Shown here in pieces: positions 6,701-11,956 of a stretch of 12,076 nucleotides of DNA. The translations under genes were made by a program, and so were the position numbers. This DNA comes from Ruminococcaceae bacterium UBA5904 (GTDB taxonomy: Bacteria; Bacillota; Clostridia; Oscillospirales; Acutalibacteraceae). The DNA lies in the NCBI GenBank assembly GCA_002431305.1, contig DJEG01000112.1:1-12076 (forward strand). Reading direction: 5' to 3'. Position 1 is the stretch's first letter. Every line of letters starts with the position of its first letter. The notes below the pieces were generated by a model that worked only from the letters and a program-made list of their open reading frames with translations, did no database searches and was not told the origin of the DNA.

Positions 6701-8377
6701 ACCTCTTGACGAAGACGCCGAAGACGTTTCGGTTAATATTATAGGCTTATTCGTAGAAATGTTTTTTGCCCATACAGCAGGATGATAATTTCCTCCAATG
6801 ACATCCATATAATCATCAACGCCGATAAGCGTGGTATTGTTATTGCCCTGCGTAAGCGGCCTTGAATCAAGTGCGCTGACATAACTTTTTATTTTCTCCG
6901 CAATCGGTCTGTCGACGCTATTGTTATATCCGCCGCTCATTTCCTTAAGTTCGTTGCCTGCCGACCAGATAATTACAGAAGGTCTGTTTCTGTCTCTCTT
7001 AACGGTTGATTCAACAACAAACTTATACCATGTATCGCCGGCGGATACTCCGAGAAGATTATTGCCTGACGCTATCGCAGTATTAAAATACTCTGAAAAA
7101 TCATGAGTATTGCTGTTTTTTGTTCTCGTCCAGCCGTCAAAGAATTCCTCCATTACAAGCATTCCGAACTCATCACACACATCAAGCAAAACGGAAGAAC
7201 CGACATTATGCGATGTACGAACCGCATTAAAACCGTAATCTTTCAGAATTTTAACCTGACGGTAAATTGCATCATACTCCTGAACCGCACCAAGCGCGCC
7301 CTGATCGTTATGCAAACACGCTCCCTTAATCTTCACATTACTGCCGTTCAGAGAAAATCCTGACGACGCGGCCCATTTTATGCATCTGTAACCGAATTTG
7401 ACAGAGTAATCATCAACAACCTGAAGCCCTGCTTCATCCGTGCTTACAGTAACGTGCATTTTATAGAGATTAGGATCCTCAACGGACCATAACTTAAAGC
7501 TGTCGGCACGGGGAGCAAGCGTAACCTGCGAAGCTTCCCCCGCAGAGATAACAACAGCATCGGATGTAACCTTATCGGATACCGAATTACCCAGGCTGTC
7601 TGTAATCTCGGCAGATACATAAACCTTCGAATCAGCCGGAGAATCGTTCTGTAAATCAATCACAGCCTGAGCGGTTCCGCCGCCGCTCTCTATATCAGGG
7701 GTGGTAACACACACTCCATACTGTGAAATATGCGTCTTATTTATCATGCTGAGAGTAACATCTCTCGTTATGCCGGAACCCGAATACCAACGGGAAGACG
7801 GGATATTGTTCACAACCTTCACAGCAATAAGGTTAGGCGTTAATCCGTCAGCCGCAATATAAGGTGTAATATCGACTGCAAACGAATTATAACCGTAATG
7901 ATTTTCGCAAACGAGAGTATTGTTTACATATACATACGTATGCATATACGCGCCGTCGAAATTGAGTATGAGCTCTCTTTCATTGAACGCCTCGGGGACG
8001 GTGAACCATTTACGGTACCAGCCCGTTCCGCCTGATTTATTACCGCTCTCGCCCTCTGTGCCGGAGGTTGTGAAGTCCTGCGAAATGCTGAAATCGTGAG
8101 GAAGCGTGACCTTTGACCATTCGGAAGAGCTCGTCTCATACGCTTTCAAATATGCATCGTCGGCTTCTCCCAAATGAAAATCCCAGTTATTATTAAAACT
8201 GACATCAATCCTCGGATTGTCGGCAGACGTCTGTGATGCGTTCGAATTGTCCGCCGACGCGCGGACTGCAAGAAGCGATGAAAAATAAGGAACCGACGCA
8301 GTCATGCACGAAAGTATCATCAGTAAGCCAAGAATCACTGATACCGTCCTGTGTGCGGTTAAATGTCTCTTTCTCAT
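713..8377 (-). CDS. Giant secreted GH2 glycoside hydrolase (beta-galactosidase-like) with fibro-slime domain, 2554 aa
   Basis: Exported enzyme that should hydrolyse beta-glycosidic bonds in complex glycans; the exact sugar is unknown. A signal peptide covers residues 1-42 (cleavage after ASA). The GH2 sugar-binding domain is about 55-215 (SRWYSGSGI at 195-203), an Ig-like domain 218-330, and the TIM barrel 336-665. The barrel shows 'LHNDQGALGA' at 355, RTSHN at 387-391, WSAGNE with predicted acid/base E476, and ILTET with predicted nucleophile E550. Two Ig-like GH2 C-terminal domains follow (about 670-905), then a probable beta-trefoil/RICIN-like region (975-1122), a FIVAR-like helical module (1130-1196), and a fibro-slime domain (1484-1680: SGDDDVLVYVDD, LDNGGLHGA, FFFLERG). 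A Tyr-rich repeat block (1880-2096) overlaps a jelly-roll-like domain (about 1985-2165), with further sandwiches to 2420, an Ig-like domain 2425-2520, and an amphipathic helix 2525-2550. There is no LPXTG, SLH or dockerin. The start has AGAGGG 7 nt upstream, and the frame is intact throughout. Confidence 0.95.
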   Translation of the reverse strand: MRKRHLTAHRTVSVILGLLMILSCMTASVPYFSSLLAVRASADNSNASQTSADNPRIDVSFNNNWDFHLGEADDAYLKAYETSSSEWSKVTLPHDFSISQDFTTSGTEGESGNKSGGTGWYRKWFTVPEAFNERELILNFDGAYMHTYVYVNNTLVCENHYGYNSFAVDITPYIAADGLTPNLIAVKVVNNIPSSRWYSGSGITRDVTLSMINKTHISQYGVCVTTPDIESGGGTAQAVIDLQNDSPADSKVYVSAEITDSLGNSVSDKVTSDAVVISAGEASQVTLAPRADSFKLWSVEDPNLYKMHVTVSTDEAGLQVVDDYSVKFGYRCIKWAASSGFSLNGSNVKIKGACLHNDQGALGAVQEYDAIYRQVKILKDYGFNAVRTSHNVGSSVLLDVCDEFGMLVMEEFFDGWTRTKNSNTHDFSEYFNTAIASGNNLLGVSAGDTWYKFVVESTVKRDRNRPSVIIWSAGNELKEMSGGYNNSVDRPIAEKIKSYVSALDSRPLTQGNNNTTLIGVDDYMDVIGGNYHPAVWAKNISTNKPIILTETSSASSSRGFYKSTGVSGYEIGAYDAYAPGWGDSAETNLYYTSAYDKISGEFIWTGFDYIGEPTPWNPTTSANAEGMPISSFFGVIDTAGFAKDNAYLYKSVWDKNEHTLNLLPGTWNSSKLSSTTAVPVAVYTDGGYVELYRNNVLIGHAQAQTVTTDAGVTYQKWTSYSDSSACSASDFTDTVGYKSATPDAMYPQFKVAWASGSLSVRAWTDSSKTTEITDSAKGTKIVYSSQSIGSVKAEVWGTDGKDSFTGTADGKSYAYIEYTAYDTNGNFMNDYNGTLTIEAANGVEIVGVDNGKPSDWNRFQESSVFSSDGKASVKMYNGHALVIVKTTDEVTTNGSIVTECSDNVSVNGINITAAAESGYELYDEFEEICPQTEIIYEPTIYDRFDVIKENIDSLDSPGSASYKYNYFEPTGTGEGQYIENGTYIIYNPSPAYYSNQPAAMTNVSKNTGYLNSDSTATLDGTVLTSSADNEYTFTYVSDSKYYIQDSTGKYLNIGSSDSTLSLSDTPQALNIYVHSNKRISIYSGVQFVDMYSSKTSEGRPFSTWQTTVTNAGNNNKFNLYKKSNSTGSASDGKTALYDALKAGAQYNPVSYSFSSAKKFVEAMENGLKIYNNAGSSEAELTAAANAITAAIDALGIEIRKLPATIYKYGYSNANSSRDYSSGGREMNLLAYKKMKERILANDEIMSQIKKNIGYDNTDMGWDDGYADAALEQAVNVYSQLYCIAFTSFPVNGGTQITSCVYADGNTTLDGNKFFSTMWNIWDKSGTMGLNDNNRDEGASVMGLFSSTLSADGVPEFHSEYRNELPYINTSDSNGIRENLTITFNTSSSATKTASLSPLSGISLSFADLFRENDIETDTANTYAKYHWNTEFPFVISTNRYGVNTYDYDSSDTTRVFRAKYDDASHTAVSELVNADTFSVERASKGTGQGFFPFNYQLTDSEIDADGNYTGTRSSFTGENAVYHFGMSFNTEFNIPKGGMYAGNTPIKFEFSGDDDVLVYVDDTLILDNGGLHGARSCSIDFTNKSITYQFAWSAENNTLLNSAEDNETVTYTYQPDGDYSKYNYTDSDGKTHEISADIKAALSKLNRIIGDGNSHKLSFFFLERGSTDSNCKIKFNLQQRSTNVGLTDQTLVADYGYPIDYNITDNNIISEAAVNAGAKFDYIGVTKGNINIDNITDFTNGSLPADSTEFADSNTDYSVAGLKYGSGTVNAKGDITYKLSDMNFTGSDSYYVAAKVTGDPSFSSSSEYIQYERVKFIPASTIYFEDNAIDSTAITYKGKWTVEGKEISGINQAADLLDSSSANIYGYDPFYADKSYSRVYYDSSGSVTSNVTSNPAYYTAAGDGTYSSEPTYYNASGNITTDVFYRYAIGGGYTKIPTYYDADGNIVYSNDSSGSLVPAYAYAYAYDWFETDDNKTYSSGSAHKVTVSAADNPSNGGEWPKAEFTFTGTGFDVISLTDSSTGLIKVDVNSTDGTYSNSYAVDTYYGYSYGRLYADSNGNATLESEGNAPLYWSAKNDGSVSRKISYYDADGNITNADTGNIAYCETWLPTAGTQSLYQIPVIKVLGLDYNKYTVTITPMYSTAFNHRVDGVKSYDFYLDAVRIYDPALGDESVQNDYLYDQEGYPEYMELKDLLLDAGKLTSDPEKDTQGIVFIDGIMNTDSRTDLTKYKNAGPNNELYLAGGSIENDAGTVTANGQAAAFSIWATAIPQDIQIAAKAAVGSPILKIYTVSTNGTVASAQTDISSASDVYYSFNDMLSQNGKLTWSRVKGADGNYYYRTGTIIVQNASLSENDILSLTNIKWTFEKDSGKGQFELGIADASGAVKSGSSQEKIASPLLLGANSNTYAVALAAAKTAQRDMSVIDGSLSVQDDEIYTGYKAEFSLDTYTSVEKIKITDSLGNKVEADASYTDSKSDSGEIIRHWNVSFIVNVPGEHKYYVSGTDKDGYTTDFGSVTVTYKVVEKSVVQQLLDNIIELFKRIIDFFSKLFSGFYTA
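2090..2740 (-). repeat. Tyrosine-rich 'YYDADGNIT' repeats inside the GH2 protein
   Basis: Five degenerate copies of a 10-12 residue unit lie at residues 1880-1889 (YYDSSGSVTS), 1896-1907 (AYYTAAGDGTYS), 1911-1921 (TYYNASGNITT), 1938-1949 (TYYDADGNIVYS) and 2086-2096 (SYYDADGNITN). A related LYADSNGNAT occurs near 2052. Between copies four and five is a run of four Ala-Tyr dipeptides (residues 1959-1966, bases 2480-2503). The units recall YD or cell-wall-binding repeats but lack the diagnostic Trp and Gly pattern, so I do not assign a family. Confidence 0.7.
3338..3928 (-). other. Fibro-slime (PA14-superfamily) domain within the GH2 protein
   Basis: Residues 1484-1680 carry the hallmarks of the fibro-slime domain: GFFPFNY near 1489, an 'FGMSFNTEF' strand near 1524, SGDDDVLVYVDDTLILD at 1551-1567, GGLHGA at 1569-1574 and the closing HKLSFFFLERG at 1655-1665. 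The family is known from slime-mould spore/adhesion proteins and bacterial cellulosome or surface proteins. PA14-type folds often bind glycans using Asp pairs such as the DDD seen here. I infer an adhesion or substrate-binding role. Confidence 0.85.
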
Positions 8378-8471
8378 TGTAATTCCCTCTTTCTCGTTTT
8401 TCGAAAAAATTGCGAAATATTAATAAAATAAAATAGAAATTACAAAATAATATCCTATTTATACGTATTTT

Positions 8472-8500
8472 ATATTACCATACATAACCTATTAAGTCAA
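8472..8500 (-). promoter_or_regulatory. Extended -10 sigma-A promoter of the GH2-peptide unit
   Basis: On the minus strand TTGACT (8500-8495), a 17 nt spacer and TAATAT (8477-8472) are present, and the TGG just before the -10 box gives an extended -10 element. The predicted start near 8465 implies an AT-rich leader of about 88 nt before the GH2 ATG. I see no riboswitch or catabolite operator in this leader. Confidence 0.8.
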
Positions 8501-8572
8501 TAAATCAAAGAACTTATTTAAAAAAAAATAAAATTTTCGATAAAATGTTGTATAAATCACACTTTTTAAGAT

Positions 8573-8603
8573 AAAAAAAACCCGATACCTTTGAGGTTTC
8601 GGG
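8573..8603 (-). terminator. Rho-independent terminator of the E2-like acyltransferase gene
   Basis: On the minus strand CCCGA and ACCT pair with AGGT and TCGGG around a CAA loop, interrupted by one A-A mismatch (8603-8581). Eight T residues follow (8580-8573). The stem starts 23 nt after the stop codon at 8627. Confidence 0.92.
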
Positions 8604-8626
8604 ATTTCGGATTTATGTCGATATTA

Positions 8627-9544
8627 TTATTCGCCAAGAATAATCGACGGATCGTTGAATATCTTTTCAAGACTCTTGACAAACGGGAACATCTCCGCAA
8701 AATCGAGAGCTCTGTGGTCAAAGCAGATACATATGGGCAGAAGACTTCTAACCTCACCCTTTTCGTTTCCTTTTTCATCGGTAACGACTATATTTCTGCG
8801 CTGAATCGAGCTTATGCCGATAGCGCATATCTGCGGAGGAATGATCATGAGCATATCAAGTTCGCCCCTGATACCTCTCGACGCCGCGCCGATATTCGAT
8901 ATCGTAATAGTACCCTGTTTAAGATCGTCGTATGTAATTCTGTCTGTCTCGGGGATACTCTCATAAAGTCTCTTCGCCTGACCTTTAAGGGGCGTGACCT
9001 TATGCTTGGGATTGGTTTTCGAGCCGTACAGACGGAGCAGTCCTCTGACAATGTGACCGGATTTAAACTTCTCCATGGTATCGTGAATCGAAACAGAATA
9101 AAGAGCCTCAGTAAGGTTTGTTTTCTTAAGTCTTCTGTTTATATCGTCGGTATAATGAGCAATTTCGGAAAGCGACTTATTTCCCATGTCTTTCATCGTA
9201 ATCGTCATCATATTGCCGTCGGGAAGCGTCCACGGAACGGAGATATCTATATTATCAAAATATGTAATTTTACCTCTTACGAGACTTCTCTCAAAATGCA
9301 TGTGCGCATTAAGGTCGGGAGCCGACTTGATAGCCTCCGCGAGAGCCTTTAAAAGCACTGCGTTAAAAGTAGCGCGGTCATTCTCGGGCGTTCTCTCTGC
9401 ATATTTTTTATATGCGTCAAGAAAATCCGTAACGTCGGGTTCATAAGTATAGCTTACATGCGGAATGTGTCTCCAGCTTTCCGTTGTCATATTGGCGACT
9501 ATTTTTCTCTGAATACCGAATCTTATAACATTTTTTACTGCCAT
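8627..9544 (-). CDS. Stand-alone E2-type (2-oxoacid dehydrogenase) acyltransferase catalytic domain, 305 aa
   Basis: The protein matches the catalytic domain of dihydrolipoyl acyltransferases and the related chloramphenicol acetyltransferase fold. These form trimers and transfer acyl groups to or from dihydrolipoamide or CoA. Seen: an N-terminal core start 'QRKIVANM...IPHV' (residues 12-30), the late 'TISNIG' strand (214-219), and FDHRALD (275-281) with predicted catalytic H277 and D281. The usual Gly after that Asp (HxxxDG) is replaced by Phe (F282). No lipoyl domain or peripheral-subunit-binding domain precedes the core, and no E1 or E3 gene is nearby, so a normal dehydrogenase-complex role is doubtful. 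The acceptor and donor are unknown. I chose the start at 9544 because CGGAGT lies 8 nt upstream. The in-frame ATG at 9589 lacks a binding site and lies almost at the predicted transcription start. The gene has its own promoter and terminator and appears monocistronic. Confidence 0.87.
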   Translation of the reverse strand: MAVKNVIRFGIQRKIVANMTTESWRHIPHVSYTYEPDVTDFLDAYKKYAERTPENDRATFNAVLLKALAEAIKSAPDLNAHMHFERSLVRGKITYFDNIDISVPWTLPDGNMMTITMKDMGNKSLSEIAHYTDDINRRLKKTNLTEALYSVSIHDTMEKFKSGHIVRGLLRLYGSKTNPKHKVTPLKGQAKRLYESIPETDRITYDDLKQGTITISNIGAASRGIRGELDMLMIIPPQICAIGISSIQRRNIVVTDEKGNEKGEVRSLLPICICFDHRALDFAEMFPFVKSLEKIFNDPSIILGE

Positions 9545-9551
9545 CTGAATC

Positions 9552-9557
9552 ACTCCG
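9552..9557 (-). promoter_or_regulatory. Ribosome binding site deciding the start of the E2-like gene
   Basis: CGGAGT on the minus strand lies 7-8 nt before ATG 9544. It supports a 305-residue product over the 320-residue one that would start at 9589. Confidence 0.8.
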
Positions 9558-9608
9558 TTTATATATAAATTTCTAAAAATTGGACTCATATATAATTTTT
9601 ACATTCTC

Positions 9609-9637
9609 ATGATATCAAAAAGAAAAAAGAATGTCAA
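9609..9637 (-). promoter_or_regulatory. Near-consensus sigma-A promoter of the E2-like gene
   Basis: On the minus strand a perfect -35 box TTGACA (9637-9632), a 17 nt pyrimidine-rich spacer and TATCAT (9614-9609) are present. The predicted start is near 9602, giving a leader of about 58 nt to ATG 9544. Confidence 0.85.
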
Positions 9638-9651
9638 TTATTCGTGAATAA
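9638..9651. promoter_or_regulatory. Perfect palindrome abutting the -35 box; possible operator
   Basis: TTATTCGTGAATAA has 6 bp arms and a 2 bp centre. It ends exactly where the TTGACA of the E2-like promoter begins. Position and symmetry suit a dimeric regulator, but short palindromes arise by chance in AT-rich DNA. Confidence 0.4.
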
Positions 9652-9932
9652 AAAAATCGTTCATGCATAATTGTTAACAGATTTGAAACAAAATCATAAT
9701 AAACAACGCGTTTTTGTTACGTAATGCATAAAAACAATCCGACACTTTATTGCATGATGACGAAATTGTTTTTTTGTTGTAATTGTACAGATTATTGACA
9801 AACATTTATAAACAGATTACTAATCTATAACAAATCAAAAAAAAATTAATGCAGATTTAATACTGAGGCAGAAAAATAGAAAAGTACATATTTTTTTGTA
9901 TTTCAAAATACTAATATATGAAACAAAAGCGA
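9640..9932. other. Gene-free AT-rich intergenic stretch
   Basis: I find no open reading frame with a credible binding site on either strand and no recognisable riboswitch or RNA gene. It contains the 13 bp palindrome AGATTACTAATCT (9814-9826), four CAGATT copies (from about 9678, 9788, 9813 and 9852), two ATGCATAA copies (9663, 9724) and the palindrome TTACGTAA near 9717. A perfect plus-strand TTGACA lies at 9795-9800, but the box 17 nt later (TACTAA) is a poor -10 and no plus-strand gene follows. Confidence 0.5.
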
Positions 9933-9960
9933 GTCCGTCCGGAAAATATTCCGAGCGGAC
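9920..9960 (-). terminator. Hairpin terminator of the dehydrogenase gene
   Basis: GTCCGCTCGGAA (9960-9949 on the minus strand) pairs with TTCCGGACGGAC (9944-9933) around a four-base loop, with one mismatch and one wobble. The T-rich tail TCGCTTTTGTTT follows. The tail is interrupted, so termination may be less complete than at the other sites. The hairpin begins 73 nt after the stop at 10034. Confidence 0.7.
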
Positions 9961-10033
9961 AGCTTATCATACTTAAAAGCCCGAAAAAAAACCGTCGAAA
10001 AAATCGAAAGCCTTTTAATAATGATTTCATTAA

Positions 10034-11059
10034 TTAAACATAATATTCAAGCGGATATGGCATGAATTTTATCTCGTCGAGCTTATCACAAGTGACATAC
10101 CCTGCGTCGGCTCTTAAAAGACTCGGGATTCTGTTTACTATCGTCGCGCACGTATGCTCAACCGTCGCGGGTTTTACGACATGAAATTCGACATCGGGTT
10201 CGCCTGTTATCTTCCAGTCGCACATATCGCCGTCATCCTCGGCATAAACCTTGCCGACAGTCTCCTCCTCAACAGTGATGCCCTGCATCGTCTCGATATG
10301 AACTACCGCCGACATTCCGAGACACTCGCCTTTTTTTATCTCCCTGCCGAGAGTCGAAGAATAAACGGATTTGTCAGCAACATACGGAACATGTCTCTGA
10401 CTTATCGACTTTACGGTAAGCCCGAGCTTTGAGCATATAGCCTCGCTCGAATTCCACGCGTATGACGGCTCAAACGATTCGGGATGCGCAATTGTTTTAT
10501 TGAATTCACCCTCGCTTAAACCGCATCCGTGCGCCTCGGCAAGCGCAAGTCCGTACTCGTCGACGTTATAGCTGTAAACTCCGTGAATCGACTTTATCGA
10601 ATTGCACCCCGCGCACAGAAGCGCGACGGAATTAATCCAAAATATATCCTGCATGCCCGACCCCGTGACGGTACAGCAGTTCTCCCGCGCGAGAACGTCA
10701 ATCTTGTTTATCATCTCTGCACAGGTCGTCCACGGATATATCGCCTCTTCGCATGTCGTAATTACGTTAATTCCGCGCTCGACGCACTTTTCAACATGGT
10801 CGTATATGTCGCCGATAAAGCTGAAAAGCGTAACGACCGCAACGTCCGCACAGCAGTTGTCGAGAACATAATCCGCATCATCGGAGACAATAACGCCGGT
10901 CTTGATTCCGAGTCCCGCAATTTCGCCGACATCCCTGCCGACAACCTCGGGATCAACGTCAATCGCGCCGACTATCATTGCTCCGTGTTCGTGAAGATAG
11001 CGCATGATGTAACGGCTCATTTTACCGCATCCGTACTGAATGACTTTGATTTTTTCCAT
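10034..11059 (-). CDS. NAD(P)-dependent dehydrogenase of the 2,4-diaminopentanoate dehydrogenase type, 341 aa
   Basis: Cytosolic oxidoreductase with an N-terminal Rossmann fold, as in dihydrodipicolinate reductase, and a C-terminal domain of the 2,4-diaminopentanoate dehydrogenase family. Seen: the dinucleotide loop GCGKMS (residues 10-15), '[18 protein letters not shown]' after the second strand, a central '[10 protein letters not shown]' (132-141), and the C-terminal 'ATIVNRIP' (305-312) with 'AGYVT' typical of this family. Characterised members oxidatively deaminate 2,4-diaminopentanoate in clostridial ornithine fermentation. None of the partner genes of that pathway (amino-mutase, racemase, thiolase) is present here, so the substrate is open. 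The protein is rich in cysteine (16 of 341), which suits an anaerobe. AAAGGGG lies 8 nt before ATG 11059. A weak promoter candidate (TTGTAT at 11117-11112, 17 nt, TAATAA at 11094-11089) overlaps the tail of the upstream terminator. The gene is flanked by terminators and looks monocistronic. Confidence 0.82.
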   Translation of the reverse strand: MEKIKVIQYGCGKMSRYIMRYLHEHGAMIVGAIDVDPEVVGRDVGEIAGLGIKTGVIVSDDADYVLDNCCADVAVVTLFSFIGDIYDHVEKCVERGINVITTCEEAIYPWTTCAEMINKIDVLARENCCTVTGSGMQDIFWINSVALLCAGCNSIKSIHGVYSYNVDEYGLALAEAHGCGLSEGEFNKTIAHPESFEPSYAWNSSEAICSKLGLTVKSISQRHVPYVADKSVYSSTLGREIKKGECLGMSAVVHIETMQGITVEEETVGKVYAEDDGDMCDWKITGEPDVEFHVVKPATVEHTCATIVNRIPSLLRADAGYVTCDKLDEIKFMPYPLEYYV

Positions 11060-11115
11060 AATAATATCCCCTTTGTTTTTTAAGAATATTATTAACCGGA
11101 ATTTACAATTAATAC

Positions 11116-11155
11116 AAAAAAGCGAATCATCCTATGATAGGGCGATCCGCTTTTT
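11116..11155 (-). terminator. Strong, near-symmetric terminator after the TPM gene
   Basis: On the minus strand AAAAAGCGGATCG and CCTA pair with TAGG and the T-rich CGCTTTTT arm around a TCA loop, with one mismatch and two G-T pairs. Six T residues end the structure. Because A-runs and T-runs flank both sides it could also stop plus-strand transcripts. It lies about 21 nt after the TPM stop codon. Confidence 0.92.
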
Positions 11156-11176
11156 CGCACATATATAATTTAATTA

Positions 11177-11938
11177 TTAATCATCCTTCTGTTTCGACCT
11201 CGGAGTCCTGTCTGTCTCGGAACGGACAAACATTTCAGCACTCGAAGTTACTTTAAGACTGCCGGGTTTCATGTATTCGGATGCGCTGTCGTTCTTTACG
11301 GCTGTGTTCATCTGTTTTTTAAGAACTAGACAGACTATAACCGCGATAATCAAAGCAACGGCAATAACGATAAGCTCCTTTTTAAGAACCGACGGAGACT
11401 GGGACTCGTCCGAATCCGCAGAATCGACAGGCATATCGTTTTTCTCTTTTGAATCATAAACCGCGAAATTATTATTTCCGTCAGCCGAATCATCAGCGGC
11501 AATGTAGGAAGCGAGGGTCATACAGGAATTATATATCTCCCCTCTTGAAAAGAAATCGCTTATCATATCCTTAAGAAGCGAGGAATCGTATGCTTCAACC
11601 GCGCTGCCCGTCGGAACAACCGCAAGAGTATTCGAATCATAATCAAAAACCGCGTAAATTACTCCGCCCGAAGCCGTTGACGTTATGCCGGAAGCAAACT
11701 GCGACAGATACTCGCCTGCCGTAAAATCGGGATTTCCCGACTTTGTTACGATATACAATTCAACATTTCGTTCCTCGGCAGCCGAGTCGAGCATCTGAGA
11801 AACGGTATTTTCCTCATCGTCGCTTAATTTATCCGCATAGTCGAACAGATATCTGTGTTCGCCGACCGAAGCGAAAACGGGAACGCTCATAATTACAAGC
11901 ATTAAAAATACACAAATAATCGAAACCGATTTTTTCAT
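11177..11938 (-). CDS. Secreted, membrane-anchored TPM-domain protein, 253 aa
   Basis: A signal peptide (residues 1-24, ending VFA) is followed by a TPM domain (about 29-150). It shows the domain's usual course: 'LFDYADKLSDDEE' (31-43), a 'VELYIVT' strand (59-65), and 'GGVIYAVFDYDSNTLAVVPTG' split over 91-111. A Ser/Asp-rich linker (150-183) leads to a transmembrane helix (about 188-206) and a short basic cytosolic tail. The tail contains the block 'YMKPGSLKVTSSAEMFVRS' (222-240) and 'RTPRSK', a pattern I recall from clostridial TPM proteins. TPM domains occur in plant and cyanobacterial photosystem repair proteins, where phosphatase activity was reported, and in many bacterial membrane proteins of unknown role. 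The domain should lie outside the cell and the tail inside. GGGGATGAAATT provides the binding site before ATG 11938, 18 nt after the upstream gene's stop, so the two form an operon. Confidence 0.88.
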   Translation of the reverse strand: MKKSVSIICVFLMLVIMSVPVFASVGEHRYLFDYADKLSDDEENTVSQMLDSAAEERNVELYIVTKSGNPDFTAGEYLSQFASGITSTASGGVIYAVFDYDSNTLAVVPTGSAVEAYDSSLLKDMISDFFSRGEIYNSCMTLASYIAADDSADGNNNFAVYDSKEKNDMPVDSADSDESQSPSVLKKELIVIAVALIIAVIVCLVLKKQMNTAVKNDSASEYMKPGSLKVTSSAEMFVRSETDRTPRSKQKDD

Positions 11939-11956
11939 AATTTCATCCCCGCCCCC

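Noticed and set aside
713..8377. Frameshift, assembly fusion or two joined genes in the 2554-residue frame
   Set aside because: One uninterrupted frame runs through consistent extracellular domains with a single signal peptide. There is no internal binding site, promoter or second signal peptide.
8591..9352. Long plus-strand open frame of 253 codons
   Set aside because: It lies opposite the E2-like gene, whose minus-strand protein has clear family motifs. The plus-strand translation resembles nothing and has no good binding site.
9545..9589. Upstream start (ATG 9589) for the E2-like protein
   Set aside because: It would lie about 13 nt from the predicted transcription start and has no binding site. 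ATG 9544 has CGGAGT at correct spacing and begins where the family core begins.
10529..11083. Plus-strand open frame of 184 codons
   Set aside because: It is the antisense of the dehydrogenase gene, which carries a dinucleotide-binding motif and family C-terminus on the minus strand.
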